A stretch of 64,000 nt of DNA from Streptomyces sp. CB03234. GTDB taxonomy: Bacteria > Actinomycetota > Actinomycetes > Streptomycetales > Streptomycetaceae. The first letter of the stretch is position 1; every line of letters starts with the position of its first letter. Made by a program: the position numbers and the translations under genes. Location of the stretch: assembly GCF_001905885.1 (NCBI RefSeq), contig NZ_LIYH01000002.1:301591-365590 (forward strand). The letters run 5' to 3'. The notes below the pieces were generated by a model. It did no database searches and had not been told where the DNA came from. It saw nothing but the letters and a program-made list of their open reading frames with translations. Shown here piece by piece: positions 46,942 through 56,453 of the stretch.

Positions 46942-48219
46942 ATGACCAGCTTTCCCCTTCCCGCTCATCACCCGGCTCTCGTCGCCGCCGATCCCGAACT
47001 CGCCGCTCTCGTCGGCGCGGAGGAGCGCCTGCAAAGCGAGACGCTTCGACTGATCCCGAGCGAGAACTACGTCTCGCAGGCCGTCCTGGAGGCCTCGGGC
47101 ACCGTCCTGCAGAACAAGTACAGCGAGGGCTACGCCGGCCGGCGCTACTACGAGGGCCAGCAGAACATCGACCAGGTCGAGCTGCTCGCCATCGGCCGGG
47201 CCAAGGCGCTCTTCGGCGTCGACCACGCCAACGTCCAGCCCTACTCCGGCTCCCCGGCCAACCTCGCCGTCTACCTCGCGTTCGCCGAGCCCGGCGACAC
47301 CGTGATGGGCATGGCCCTCCCGATGGGCGGTCATCTCACCCACGGCTGGGGCGTCTCCGCGACGGGCAAGTGGTTCCGTGGCGTCCAGTACGGCGTACGC
47401 CAGGACACAGGGTTCATCGACTTCGACGAGGTGCGCGATCTCGCCCTCAAGGAGCGCCCCAAGGTCATCTTCTGCGGTGGCACCGCCCTTCCCCGGACCA
47501 TCGACTTCGCCGCGTTCGCCGAGATCGCCCACGAGGCGGGGGCCGTGCTCGTCGCCGACGTCGCGCACATCGCCGGCCTGATCGCCGGTGGCGCCCACCC
47601 GTCGCCGGTGCCGCACGCGGACGTGATCTCCACGACCACCCACAAGACGCTGCGCGGCCCGCGCGGCGCGATGCTCATGTGCCGTGAGGAGCACGCCAAG
47701 GCCATCGACAAGGCGGTCTTCCCGGGCCTCCAGGGCGGCCCGCACAACCAGACCACCGCCGCCATCGCCGTGGCCCTCCACGAGGCGTCCCAGCCCTCCT
47801 TCCGTGACTACGCGCACGCGGTCGTCGCCAACGCCAAGGCTCTTGCCGAGGAGCTCCTCGTCCGCGGCTTCGACCTCGTCTCCGGCGGCACGGACAACCA
47901 CCTGATCCTGATGGACCTCACCTCCAAGGACGTGCCGGGCAAGATCGTCGCGAAGGCCCTGGACCGGGCGGGAATCGTCGTCAACTACAACACCGTCCCC
48001 TACGACCCCCGCAAGCCGTTCGACCCCTCCGGCATCCGCATCGGCACTCCCTCTCTCACCTCCCGCGGTCTCGGTGCGCAGCACATGGCGGCCGTCGCCC
48101 ACTGGATCGACCGGGGCGTCACCGCCGCCCGCACCGGCGACGAGGACGCCCTCGCCACGATCCGCGCCGAGGTCGCCGACCTGATGGCCGCCCACCCGGC
48201 CCCCGGCCTCCCGGCCTGA
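46942..48219 (+). CDS. glyA: Serine hydroxymethyltransferase
   Basis: The 425-residue PLP enzyme converts serine and tetrahydrofolate to glycine and 5,10-methylene-tetrahydrofolate. It has IPSENYVSQAVLEASGTVLQ, KYSEGYAGRRYYEGQQNID, the PLP lysine in TTTHKTLRGPRGAML, and RIGTPSLTSRG. ATG 46942 follows TGGAGGA. A ZTP riboswitch leads the transcript. The intergenic region to 48704 is GC-rich and gene-free. Confidence 0.97.
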   Translation: MTSFPLPAHHPALVAADPELAALVGAEERLQSETLRLIPSENYVSQAVLEASGTVLQNKYSEGYAGRRYYEGQQNIDQVELLAIGRAKALFGVDHANVQPYSGSPANLAVYLAFAEPGDTVMGMALPMGGHLTHGWGVSATGKWFRGVQYGVRQDTGFIDFDEVRDLALKERPKVIFCGGTALPRTIDFAAFAEIAHEAGAVLVADVAHIAGLIAGGAHPSPVPHADVISTTTHKTLRGPRGAMLMCREEHAKAIDKAVFPGLQGGPHNQTTAAIAVALHEASQPSFRDYAHAVVANAKALAEELLVRGFDLVSGGTDNHLILMDLTSKDVPGKIVAKALDRAGIVVNYNTVPYDPRKPFDPSGIRIGTPSLTSRGLGAQHMAAVAHWIDRGVTAARTGDEDALATIRAEVADLMAAHPAPGLPA

Positions 48220-48703
48220 CACCCACCCCCAGGCCCGCCCCGGGGTCCGGCGCCCCGGCAGGGTGGCCCCCCGGGGGCCGGCTCCCGGCCTCCCGGCCCA
48301 CCGCGCAGGCCCGCCCCGGGCCGGTTGCCCCGGCTGCGTCCCCCGCCCACCGCTGGGCGGCGGCCGCACCCGGGGCGGGCCCCTGGGGCGGGCTCCCGGG
48401 GCGGCTCCCGGCCTCCGGCAGACGCCCCACCCCAGGCGCGCCCCCGAAGCCGGGCCCGGTGGCGTACCTCCTGGGCGGACTCGGCCTTTGGCGTCGGCCT
48501 GGGGCTCCCGGCCCCGGTCGGCCACCCGGCCTGGCCCAGTCCGGCCACCCCGGCCACGCCTGGTGCGGCCCCGCCTCGGCCCTGGGCGCCCCGGGTCTGT
48601 GAGCCACTCCGTACGGTCCGGCCCTCCCTCGGGCCACCCGGGCCACACCCCGGGCGAGGCCGGGCCCACCGTCCACGGACCCGTGCGGACGGCGCCCCGG
48701 GGC
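48220..48703. other. Extremely GC-rich gene-free spacer
   Basis: This 484-nt stretch between convergent genes is dominated by C/G runs and recurring GGCCGG, CCCGG and GGGCCC words, with many short palindromes. GGCCCC (48265-48270)/GGGGCC (48274-48279) can form a small hairpin that may end glyA. Frames in it encode only Arg/Gly/Pro-rich strings and no start has a ribosome binding site. I see no gene in it. Confidence 0.5.
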
Positions 48704-49555
48704 CTAGGTCGACTCCGCGATGGAACGGGCGCGGGCCTGGGAGGGCTCGCCCTCCAGGCGGAGGGTCAGGCCGTCGTGCGCGGTCCACAACAGCGTGGGG
48801 CCCGCCGTGCGCTGCGAGTGGGTCCACAGCCTGCCCTCCCCGTCCGTCATCGGGAACGTCAGCAGATGCGGGCGCGCGAACCAGTACCCCGACCCGACGC
48901 CGCCCAGCTCCACGTACTCGGGCTGCTCCCGGACCGTCTTGCCGAAGCCGACGTCCAGCCGCGCCGGGAACTCGTCCAGCCGTATCGTGCGCCCCGGTTC
49001 GTGCCAGCACAGGCTCACCACATGCCGGCCGCCCGGCGCCTCGCCCACCGACACCGCGTCCGGCGCCCCCAGCGCGCCGGGCACCCGCGGCTCGAACCCG
49101 GCCCGCCGTCCCGCCTCCGCCAACGGCACCGGCGACGCGCACCCCGGCACCACCGGGCTCGCCCCCGGCGCGGGCGTCGCCGAGGGGTCGTACCGCACCT
49201 GCACCCCGCCGAAGCCGAACCAGTCCGCCACCGCCGCCCGCACCGGAGGCGTGAGCACCAGCACGACCAGCGCCCCGGACAGCGCGACACCCAGCGCCCG
49301 CCACCGCCGCCGGGCCCACGCCCGGATCCGCTCGCCCCGCCCCGGCGGCTCCGCCACCGACTCCGCCAGCAGCTGCGCCAGCACCCGCTCGGCCATGGAC
49401 TGCCCGCCCACGTCCGGCACCCGCAGCCCGCGCCCCAGCTCCCGCAGCTCCCGCTCGAGCCCACGCTCCAGGGCATGCTCCGGGTCGTGCTCCAGGGCAC
49501 GTTCCGGGTCATGCTCCCGGCCGCGTTCCCGGCCACGTTCCTCACCCGTGCTCAT
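48704..49555 (-). CDS. Membrane-anchored protein, probable sigma-factor partner
   Basis: The 283-residue protein has a highly charged N-terminal stretch (ERALEHDPEHALERGLERE) with repeated ER/EH units. A helical region contains SMAERVLAQLLAESV. One transmembrane helix (ALGVALSGALVVLVLTPPV) lies near residue 100, and an extracytoplasmic domain of about 180 residues has two cysteines (VVPGCASP, VSLCWHE). It starts at ATG 49555, preceded by GGAGGGGG, and overlaps the stop of the sigma-factor gene by 14 nt, so the two are coupled. This layout suggests an anti-sigma factor or sensor, though no zinc-binding anti-sigma motif is visible. Confidence 0.8.
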   Translation of the reverse strand: MSTGEERGRERGREHDPERALEHDPEHALERGLERELRELGRGLRVPDVGGQSMAERVLAQLLAESVAEPPGRGERIRAWARRRWRALGVALSGALVVLVLTPPVRAAVADWFGFGGVQVRYDPSATPAPGASPVVPGCASPVPLAEAGRRAGFEPRVPGALGAPDAVSVGEAPGGRHVVSLCWHEPGRTIRLDEFPARLDVGFGKTVREQPEYVELGGVGSGYWFARPHLLTFPMTDGEGRLWTHSQRTAGPTLLWTAHDGLTLRLEGEPSQARARSIAEST

Positions 49556-50150
49556 CACTCACCCCCTCCCCTTCCGGACCGCCGGGCAGCATCCGGCCCA
49601 GCTTCTTCAGCGCACGGCTCAGCCGCGACTTCACCGTGCCCCGCGGCCAGCCGAGCGCCTCAGCCGTCTCGGCCTCGTCCATCTCCAGCAGATACCGGTA
49701 GGTGACGACCTGGCGCTGCTCCTCGCTCAGCGCCTCCAGCGCGGCCGTCAGCAACGCGCGCCGCTCCAGCTCCACGGCCGCCACCGCCGGGTCCGCCGAC
49801 TCCGGTATCAGCGGCTCGGCGGCCAGCAGCTCCGCCTCCCGCCCCGCGACGGCCCGCTGCCGCACCGCCGAGCGCACTGTGTTTCTCGTCTCATTCATGA
49901 CGATCCGCAGCAGCCACGGCTGGAAGGCCGCGCCGTCCCGGAACCGCCCCAGCGAGCAGTACGCCTTGAAGAACGCCTGCTGCACCACATCCTCCGCGTC
50001 CGCACCCGCGCCGAAAGCGACGGCCGCCCGCAGCGCGACCGGCGTGAAGGCGCGGACCAGCTCCGCGTACGCCTCCGCCTCCCCGGCGCGTACCCGTGCG
50101 ATCACCGCGGCCTCGTCGACGACGATGCGGCCCCCCTCCCGCGTCCTCAC
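49542..50150 (-). CDS. ECF (SigE-like) RNA polymerase sigma factor
   Basis: The 202-residue protein has sigma region 2 (ALRAAVAFGAGADAEDVVQQ AFFKAY split across residues about 30-55, then FQPWLLRIVMNETRN) and region 4 (LSEEQRQVVTYRYLLEMDEA and GWPRGTVKSRLSRALKKL). GTG 50150 gives a normal length. ATG 50198 would add 16 residues, and neither has a clear ribosome binding site. It is transcribed with the membrane protein gene downstream and diverges from trpS with 88 nt between starts. The regulon is unknown. Confidence 0.85.
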   Translation of the reverse strand: MRTREGGRIVVDEAAVIARVRAGEAEAYAELVRAFTPVALRAAVAFGAGADAEDVVQQAFFKAYCSLGRFRDGAAFQPWLLRIVMNETRNTVRSAVRQRAVAGREAELLAAEPLIPESADPAVAAVELERRALLTAALEALSEEQRQVVTYRYLLEMDEAETAEALGWPRGTVKSRLSRALKKLGRMLPGGPEGEGVSDEHG

Positions 50151-50157
50151 ACTCTGA

Positions 50158-51252
<1,095 letters not shown>

Positions 51253-51287
51253 AACGGGCCGGTGTCGCACCGGCGCAGCGCCGGTAT

Positions 51288-51310
51288 GGCACCGGCGCTG
51301 CTCCGGTGCC
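51288..51310 (+). terminator. Terminator hairpin after trpS
   Basis: GGCACCGG (51288-51295) pairs with CCGGTGCC (51303-51310) around CGCTGCT. An ACCGGC/GCCGGT hairpin precedes it at 51269-51286, so the sequence forms two adjacent stems after the trpS stop. Confidence 0.7.
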
Positions 51311-51393
51311 GGGTCCAACCACTCTGGCCACGCGATGGGTACAGCCGCCACACTGGCGGCTGAAGCCGACGACTGAGACTTGAGGAGAACGAC

Positions 51394-51984
51394 GTGGGGA
51401 CCGTAACGCTCGGCGTTTCGATCGCGGTCCCGGAGCCCTACGGCAGCCTGCTCCAGGAGCGGCGCGCGGGCTTCGGTGATCCCGCCGCGCACGGCATCCC
51501 CACGCACGTCACCCTACTGCCGCCGACCGAGGTGGAGGCGGCGCGGCTGCCCGCGGTCCGGGCGCACCTCGCCGGGGTCGCGGCCGCCTGCCGGGCGTTC
51601 CCGATGCGGCTGTCCGGCACGGGCACGTTCCGGCCGCTGTCGCCGGTCGTCTTCGTCCAGGTCGTGGAGGGCGCGGCGGCCTGCTCCTGGCTCCAGCAGC
51701 GGGTCCGGGACACGTCGGGCCCGCTGGAGCGGGAGCTGCAGTTCCCGTACCACCCGCACGTGACCGTGGCGCACGGCATCGCCGAGGAGGCGATGGACCG
51801 GGCGTACGAGGAGCTGGCCGACTTCGAGGCGTCGTGGACCGTCGGCTCCTTCGCGCTGTACGAGCAGGGCGCGGACGGGGTGTGGCGGAAGCTGTACGAG
51901 TACGACTTCGGCGCCGGCCGCCCGGCGCCGTCCGTGCCGGCCCAGGGCTCACCCGTCGACGAACCGGCCACCACCCGCAGCTGA
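51394..51984 (+). CDS. 2'-5' RNA ligase/2H phosphoesterase family protein
   Basis: The 196-residue protein has the two HxT motifs of the 2H superfamily at H38/T40 (THVTLLPP) and H122/T124 (HPHVTVAHG), which cradle the scissile phosphate. Activities in the family include RNA ligase, cyclic phosphodiesterase and nucleotide hydrolysis. GTG 51394 follows GAGGAGAACGAC. It ends inside the 3' end of the convergent dprE2 gene (36-nt overlap). Confidence 0.88.
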   Translation: MGTVTLGVSIAVPEPYGSLLQERRAGFGDPAAHGIPTHVTLLPPTEVEAARLPAVRAHLAGVAAACRAFPMRLSGTGTFRPLSPVVFVQVVEGAAACSWLQQRVRDTSGPLERELQFPYHPHVTVAHGIAEEAMDRAYEELADFEASWTVGSFALYEQGADGVWRKLYEYDFGAGRPAPSVPAQGSPVDEPATTRS

Positions 51985-52749
51985 GACGCACCTGCGGTAG
52001 ACCGGGCGCGGCAGGTGCCGGAGGGCCGACATCACCACCCGCAGCGTGCCCGGTACCCACACCGTCTCCGACCGGCGCCGCAGCCCCTGCTCGATCGCGT
52101 ACGCCACCGCCTCCGGTGTCGTCGCCAGCGGGGCCTCCGTCAGCCCGGCCGTCATCCTGGTCCGTACGAAGCCGGGCCTGACGACCATGACGTGCACGCC
52201 CGTGCCGTGCAGGGCGTCGCCCAGGCCCTGGGCGAAGGCGTCCAGGCCGGCCTTGCTGGAGCCGTAGATGAAATTGGCGCGGCGGGCACGTTCGCCGGCC
52301 ACCGACGACAGCACGACCAGGGAGCCGTGCCCCTGCGCCCGCAGTGCGTTGGCGCAGGTCAGGCCGGCGGAAACGGCGCCGGTGTAGTTGGTCTGGGCGA
52401 CGCGTACGGCGGCGAGCGGCGTCTGCTCGTCGTGCGCCTGGTCGCCCAGGACGCCGAAGGCGAGCAGCACCATGTCGATGTCGCCCTCGGCGAACACCTT
52501 CCCCAGGGCGTCCTCGTGCGCGGCGGGGTCCAGCGCGTCGAACGGGACGGTGTGGACGGCCGCCGCGTCGGGCTGCGCGCGCAGTTCGCGCAGCGACGCC
52601 GCGGCGGCGTCCAGGGCGGGGGAGGGGCGGCCGGCGAGCCACACGGTCCGCGTACGGCGCGCGATCAGGCGGCGGGCGGTGGCGAGGGCGATCTCGGACG
52701 TGCCGCCGAGGACGAGCAGGGACTGGGGGGCGCCGAAGGCATCCTTCAT
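51949..52749 (-). CDS. dprE2: Decaprenylphosphoryl-2-keto-ribose reductase (DprE2-like SDR)
   Basis: The 266-residue short-chain dehydrogenase has the nucleotide loop LVLGGTSEIALATARRL, VLSSVAGERARRANFIYGSSK (catalytic Ser-Tyr-Lys triad) and VVRPGFVRTRMT. It works with DprE1 to epimerise decaprenylphosphoryl-ribose to arabinose (DPA). It is the second gene of a minus-strand pair, 31 nt after dprE1. A short direct repeat of GGCCTTACA lies in the spacer. The 3' end overlaps the convergent 2H phosphoesterase gene. Confidence 0.9.
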   Translation of the reverse strand: MKDAFGAPQSLLVLGGTSEIALATARRLIARRTRTVWLAGRPSPALDAAAASLRELRAQPDAAAVHTVPFDALDPAAHEDALGKVFAEGDIDMVLLAFGVLGDQAHDEQTPLAAVRVAQTNYTGAVSAGLTCANALRAQGHGSLVVLSSVAGERARRANFIYGSSKAGLDAFAQGLGDALHGTGVHVMVVRPGFVRTRMTAGLTEAPLATTPEAVAYAIEQGLRRRSETVWVPGTLRVVMSALRHLPRPVYRRCVSAAGGGRFVDG

Positions 52750-52780
52750 GACGACGTACTCCTTAGAGGCCTTACAGGCC

Positions 52781-54160
52781 TTACAGGCCCAGGCGGCGGG
52801 CGAGGTCCGACGTGAACACCGAGCGGGGGTCCAACTCGGCGCGCAGGGCGAGGAAGTCCGGCAGGCGCGGGTACATGGCGCGCAGCGCGTCCGGGCGCAG
52901 CCGCGAGTCCTTGGCGAGGTAGACCCGGCCGCCCGCGCCCGCCACCTCCTCGTCGAGCTCGTCCAGGAACGCGCCGAGGCCGGTCAGCCCGGCAGGGATG
53001 TCCAGCGCCAGCGTCCAGCCGGGCATGGGGAAGGACAGCCAGCCGGGGTCGCCCTCGCCGAACCGTTTCAGGACCGCCAGGAACGACGGGCAGCCCCGGC
53101 GCGCGATCCGGGCGACGATGCGGCGCAGGGTGTCCTCGCGCCCGTACCCGACGACGAACTGGTACTGGACGAAGCCGCCGCGCCCGTACACCCGGTTCCA
53201 GTGCGGGACGCCGTCCAGGGGGTGGAAGAACGCGGACAGGCGCTGGAGTTCGCCGGTGCGGTGGCGGGGCGCCTTGCGGTACCAGAGCTCGTTGAACAGC
53301 CCGACCGTCGCGCGGCTGAGGAGCCCTTCGGGTACGAAGGCGGGCGCGGCCGGCAGCCTGCCGCCGGGGCGGAAGGCCAGCGGGTCGCGCCGGGCGCGGC
53401 GGGGAAGCGCGTCGTACGGGGCGTGATCGCCGCGCGTGAGTACGGCGCGGCCGGTGGCGGCCCCGCGCGCGAGCAGGTCGATCCAGGCGACGGAGTAGCG
53501 GTAGCCGTGGTCGTTGGCGGTGAGGCGGGCCATCAGGTCGTCGAGGTCGGCGGCGCGTTCGGTGTCGACGGACATCAGGGACGTCTCGACGGGGAGGAGC
53601 TGGACGGTGGCGGAGAGGATCACTCCGGTCAGCCCCATGCCGCCGGTGGTGGCGTCGAAGAGGTCGGTGCCGGGGACGACGGTGCGGATCGTGCCGTCGG
53701 CGGTGAGGAGGTCGAAGGCGCGTACGTGGCGGCTGAAGGAGCCGGAGACATGGTGGTTCTTGCCGTGGATGTCGGCGCCGATGGCTCCGCCGACGGTGAC
53801 GTAACGGGTGCCGGGGGTCACCGGGACGAACCAGCCGAGCGGCAGCAGCACCTCCATCAGGTGGTGCAGGCTGACGCCCGCGTCGCACACGACGAGGCCC
53901 GCGTCCGCGTCGATGGAGCGGATGCGGGCGAGGGCGGTCATGTCGAGGACGGAGCCGCCGGCGTTCTGCGCCGCGTCGCCGTACGCGCGGCCCAGGCCGC
54001 GGGCGATGCCCCCGCGCGTGCCACAGGCGCGGACCGCGGCGGCGGCCTCCTCGTAGCTGCGGGGGCGCAGGACGCGGGCGACGCTGGGAGCGGTTCGGCC
54101 CCAGCCGGTCACCGGCTCGGTGGGGTTGTCGGCCTCGGGGGTGGGTGGCGTGGACGGCAT
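52781..54160 (-). CDS. dprE1: Decaprenylphosphoryl-ribose 2'-oxidase (DprE1-like)
   Basis: The 459-residue flavoprotein matches DprE1, with the FAD-binding segments GRAYGDAAQNAGGSVLDM, VTPGTRYVTVGGAIGADIHG and GGMGLTGVILSATVQL, and the active-site region SFPMPGWTLALDIPAG. In mycobacteria the equivalent of Ala385 in WTLALD is Cys387, the residue covalently trapped by benzothiazinones; here the codon at 53006-53008 encodes Ala. It forms an operon with dprE2 and diverges from the PAP2/UbiA genes that supply its substrate. Confidence 0.92.
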   Translation of the reverse strand: MPSTPPTPEADNPTEPVTGWGRTAPSVARVLRPRSYEEAAAAVRACGTRGGIARGLGRAYGDAAQNAGGSVLDMTALARIRSIDADAGLVVCDAGVSLHHLMEVLLPLGWFVPVTPGTRYVTVGGAIGADIHGKNHHVSGSFSRHVRAFDLLTADGTIRTVVPGTDLFDATTGGMGLTGVILSATVQLLPVETSLMSVDTERAADLDDLMARLTANDHGYRYSVAWIDLLARGAATGRAVLTRGDHAPYDALPRRARRDPLAFRPGGRLPAAPAFVPEGLLSRATVGLFNELWYRKAPRHRTGELQRLSAFFHPLDGVPHWNRVYGRGGFVQYQFVVGYGREDTLRRIVARIARRGCPSFLAVLKRFGEGDPGWLSFPMPGWTLALDIPAGLTGLGAFLDELDEEVAGAGGRVYLAKDSRLRPDALRAMYPRLPDFLALRAELDPRSVFTSDLARRLGL

Positions 54161-54338
54161 GGACGGGACCGTATCGCCGGATCCGGGGCATTTGAGGGCT
54201 TTGTCGGCTGAGTCGCCCGGCTCGCCGAAATGGGTGATTAAACGAGTGTCATGAAAGATTGCCGCGTCCTCGGGCGGACGGCGCGCCAGAGTCGGCCCTG
54301 GTGCACCCGTCCACGGACGAGGAAAGGGGTGGCGGAGG

Positions 54339-55049
54339 ATGCGATACGCGGGGGCCGACCGGTCGCTGCTGAGCGCGCTGCACGCCTACGGGCGCCGCCG
54401 GCCGGCGGTGGCGGCGACCGCCCGGACGTTGTCGTACGCCGGCGAACACGCCGCGCTCTGGCTGGCTGCCGGCCTCGTCGGCGCCGCCACCGACCGTCCG
54501 CGCCGGGGCGCCTGGCTCCGCGCCACCACCCTCACGGCCACGGCCCACCTGGCCGGCATGTCCCTGAAACGCCTGGCACGCCGCCCCCGTCCCGCCACCC
54601 TGACCGGCTCCTGCGCGTGCGCCGGGGTCCCGGGCGGCCCCGCCCACCACGACCGGCACGGCCCCGGCGACGCGACCGGGTCGGGGGCGACCGGGTCGGC
54701 GGGGTGTTGCGGGTGCGGTGACGGGGTGGGCGGCGGCGGCCACGCGCGGGGGCTGTTCAGACCGGTTGTGGGGCGGTACTCGTTTCCGAGTTCGCATGCC
54801 GCCGGGGCGGTCGCGGCGGCGGTGGCGTTCGGGGCGTTGCGGCCGGGCGTTCGGCGCCTCGGGCTGCCCGTGGCGGCGGCGATGGGGCTGTCCCGGCTCG
54901 TCGTGGGCGTGCACTACCCGACCGACGTGGCCGCCGGTGCCCTGCTGGGTGCCGTGACGGCGCGGCTGGGGCGGCGCTGGGTCCTGCGGGACGGGGCGGA
55001 TCGTTTCTGCATGGGCGCCGCCCGGCACCCGGGGCACCGCCGTGGGTGA
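54339..55049 (+). CDS. PAP2-family lipid phosphatase, probable DPPR phosphatase
   Basis: The 236-residue membrane protein carries the three PAP2 motifs KRLARRPRP, YSFPSSHAAG and SRLVVGVHYPTD. A His/Gly/Cys-rich insert (about residues 92-135, with ACAG, GCCGCGDG) sits between motifs 1 and 2 and is unusual for the family. Context suggests removal of the 5-phosphate of decaprenylphosphoryl-5-phosphoribose. ATG 54339 abuts GGAGG; GGAAAGG 11 nt upstream is the better-spaced binding site. It overlaps the UbiA gene by 8 nt. Confidence 0.85.
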   Translation: MRYAGADRSLLSALHAYGRRRPAVAATARTLSYAGEHAALWLAAGLVGAATDRPRRGAWLRATTLTATAHLAGMSLKRLARRPRPATLTGSCACAGVPGGPAHHDRHGPGDATGSGATGSAGCCGCGDGVGGGGHARGLFRPVVGRYSFPSSHAAGAVAAAVAFGALRPGVRRLGLPVAAAMGLSRLVVGVHYPTDVAAGALLGAVTARLGRRWVLRDGADRFCMGAARHPGHRRG

Positions 55050-55953
55050 GCCGACCGTCGCGGCGGCCGTCACCCGCCCGGTGCCCCAGGCGGTCGTGCT
55101 GCCGCTCGGGCTCGTACGGGCCGCGCGGCCCCGCCAGTGGGTCAAGAACGTCCTCGTGGCCGCCGCGCCCGCCGCCGCGGGTCAGCTCGCGTCCCGGCAC
55201 ACCGTCCTCCAACTCGGCATCGTCTTCATGCTGTTCACCGCCGCGGCCGCCGCCGTCTACCTGATCAACGACGCCCGCGACGCCGACGCCGACCGCGCCC
55301 ACCCCGTCAAGTGCCGCCGCCCCGTCGCCGCCGGGGACGTCCCCGTGTCCGTGGCATACGGGAGCGGCGGCATCCTCGCGCTCGGGGCGCTCGTCGGCGG
55401 CGCCGCGCTGTGCAACGAGCTGACGGCCGCGCTGCTGGCCGCGTACCTCGTCATGCAGCTCGCCTACTGCCTCCGCCTCAAGCACGTCCTCGTCGTCGAC
55501 CTCGCCGTCGTCACGACCGGCTTCGTGATGCGCGCCATGATCGGCGGGGTGGCGCTCGGCATTCCGCTCTCGCGCTGGTTCCTCATCACCACCGGCTTCG
55601 GTGCCCTCTTCATGGTCGCCGCCAAGCGCTATTCGGAGGCCGTGCAGATGGCGGGCCGGGGTGGCGAAACCCGCGTCCTGCTCAACGAGTACACGACCGG
55701 CTACCTCCGCTTCGTCTGGCAGCTCGCCGCCGGCGTCGCCGTGCTCGGCTACTGCCTCTGGGCCCTGGAACACAGCGGCACCTGGCGCCAGCTCTCCACC
55801 ATCGCCTTCATCCTCGCCGTCCTCCGCTACGCCGTCTTCGCCGACCGCGGCACCGCCGGCGCCCCCGAGGACGTCGTCCTGCGCGACCGCCCCCTCGCCG
55901 TCATCGGGCTCGCGTGGCTGTCGATGTACGGGATGGCGGTGGCGGACCTGTGA
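55042..55953 (+). CDS. Decaprenyl-phosphate phosphoribosyltransferase (UbiA family)
   Basis: The 303-residue UbiA prenyltransferase has ARPRQWVKNVLVAAAP typical of DPPR synthase, the Asp-rich NDARDADADRAHP motif for magnesium-pyrophosphate binding, YCLRLKHVLVVDLAVV as second motif and about nine membrane segments. It would transfer phosphoribose from PRPP to decaprenyl phosphate, the first step toward DPA. GTG 55042 overlaps the PAP2 gene. The stop overlaps the first GTG of the following repeat. Confidence 0.9.
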   Translation: MGEPTVAAAVTRPVPQAVVLPLGLVRAARPRQWVKNVLVAAAPAAAGQLASRHTVLQLGIVFMLFTAAAAAVYLINDARDADADRAHPVKCRRPVAAGDVPVSVAYGSGGILALGALVGGAALCNELTAALLAAYLVMQLAYCLRLKHVLVVDLAVVTTGFVMRAMIGGVALGIPLSRWFLITTGFGALFMVAAKRYSEAVQMAGRGGETRVLLNEYTTGYLRFVWQLAAGVAVLGYCLWALEHSGTWRQLSTIAFILAVLRYAVFADRGTAGAPEDVVLRDRPLAVIGLAWLSMYGMAVADL

Positions 55954-56069
55954 GGAGGGGGCCGGTGAGGAGGGGACCTGTGAGGCTTGGGCGTGTGAGG
56001 CGTGGTCCTGTGTGGAGTGGGCCTGTGAGGCGGGAGCCAGTGGCGAGGCAGCCTGTGCTGGGACGCGAG
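55950..56069 (+). repeat. Eight 15-nt units, each opening with GTG
   Basis: Starts at 55950, 55965, 55980, 55995, 56010, 56025, 56040 and 56055, with consensus GTGAGGCGGGGACCT. In frame they encode Val-Arg-Arg-Gly-Pro repeats. Each unit supplies both a GTG start codon and a purine-rich AGGAGGGG-like sequence for the next unit. Confidence 0.9.
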
Positions 56070-56444
56070 GTGGCGGGATTCCTGGGCGTGGGCGCCCTCG
56101 CGTACGCCGCCGACCTCGCCCTCTTCCTCCTCCTCCGCCCCCACCTCGACCCCCTCCCCGCCAAGGCCCTCGCCTTCCTCGCCGGCTGCACCGTCGCGTA
56201 CCTCGGCAACGCCCTCGGTACGTACCGCCGCCGGAGCATCCACCTCCGCCAGTACGGGGCGTTCTTCGGCGTCAATCTCGCGGGCGCGGCCGTGCAGTTG
56301 GCGTGCCTCGGCGTGTCGCACTACGGGCTCGGGCTCACGTCCCCGCTCGCCGACACCGTCTCCGGGCTCGGCGTGGGCATGGTCCTCGCCACCTGCCTGC
56401 GCTTCTGGGGGACACGCGCACTCGTCTTCGGGGCGAGAGGGTAG
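55950..56444 (+). CDS. GtrA-family membrane protein with VRRGP-repeat N terminus
   Basis: The GtrA domain (about residues 42-164) has four membrane segments (VAGFLGVGALAYAADLALFL and later GVGMVLATCLRFWG), typical of small flippases and glycosylation proteins. In mycobacteria the GtrA-like Rv3789 has been implicated in DPA export. The first 40 residues are VRRGP-type repeats from the 15-nt DNA repeat. GTG 55950 overlaps the UbiA stop and is given, but any of eight GTGs could initiate. Order after UbiA fits DPA handling. Confidence 0.75.
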   Translation: MRRGPVRRGPVRLGRVRRGPVWSGPVRREPVARQPVLGREVAGFLGVGALAYAADLALFLLLRPHLDPLPAKALAFLAGCTVAYLGNALGTYRRRSIHLRQYGAFFGVNLAGAAVQLACLGVSHYGLGLTSPLADTVSGLGVGMVLATCLRFWGTRALVFGARG

Positions 56445-56453
56445 GCGCACCTC

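Noticed and set aside
43313..46945. Plus-strand open frame of 1210 codons spanning the AhpD, MocR and rocD region
   Set aside because: It crosses three real genes in different frames and becomes an Arg/Pro-rich string. No family signature.
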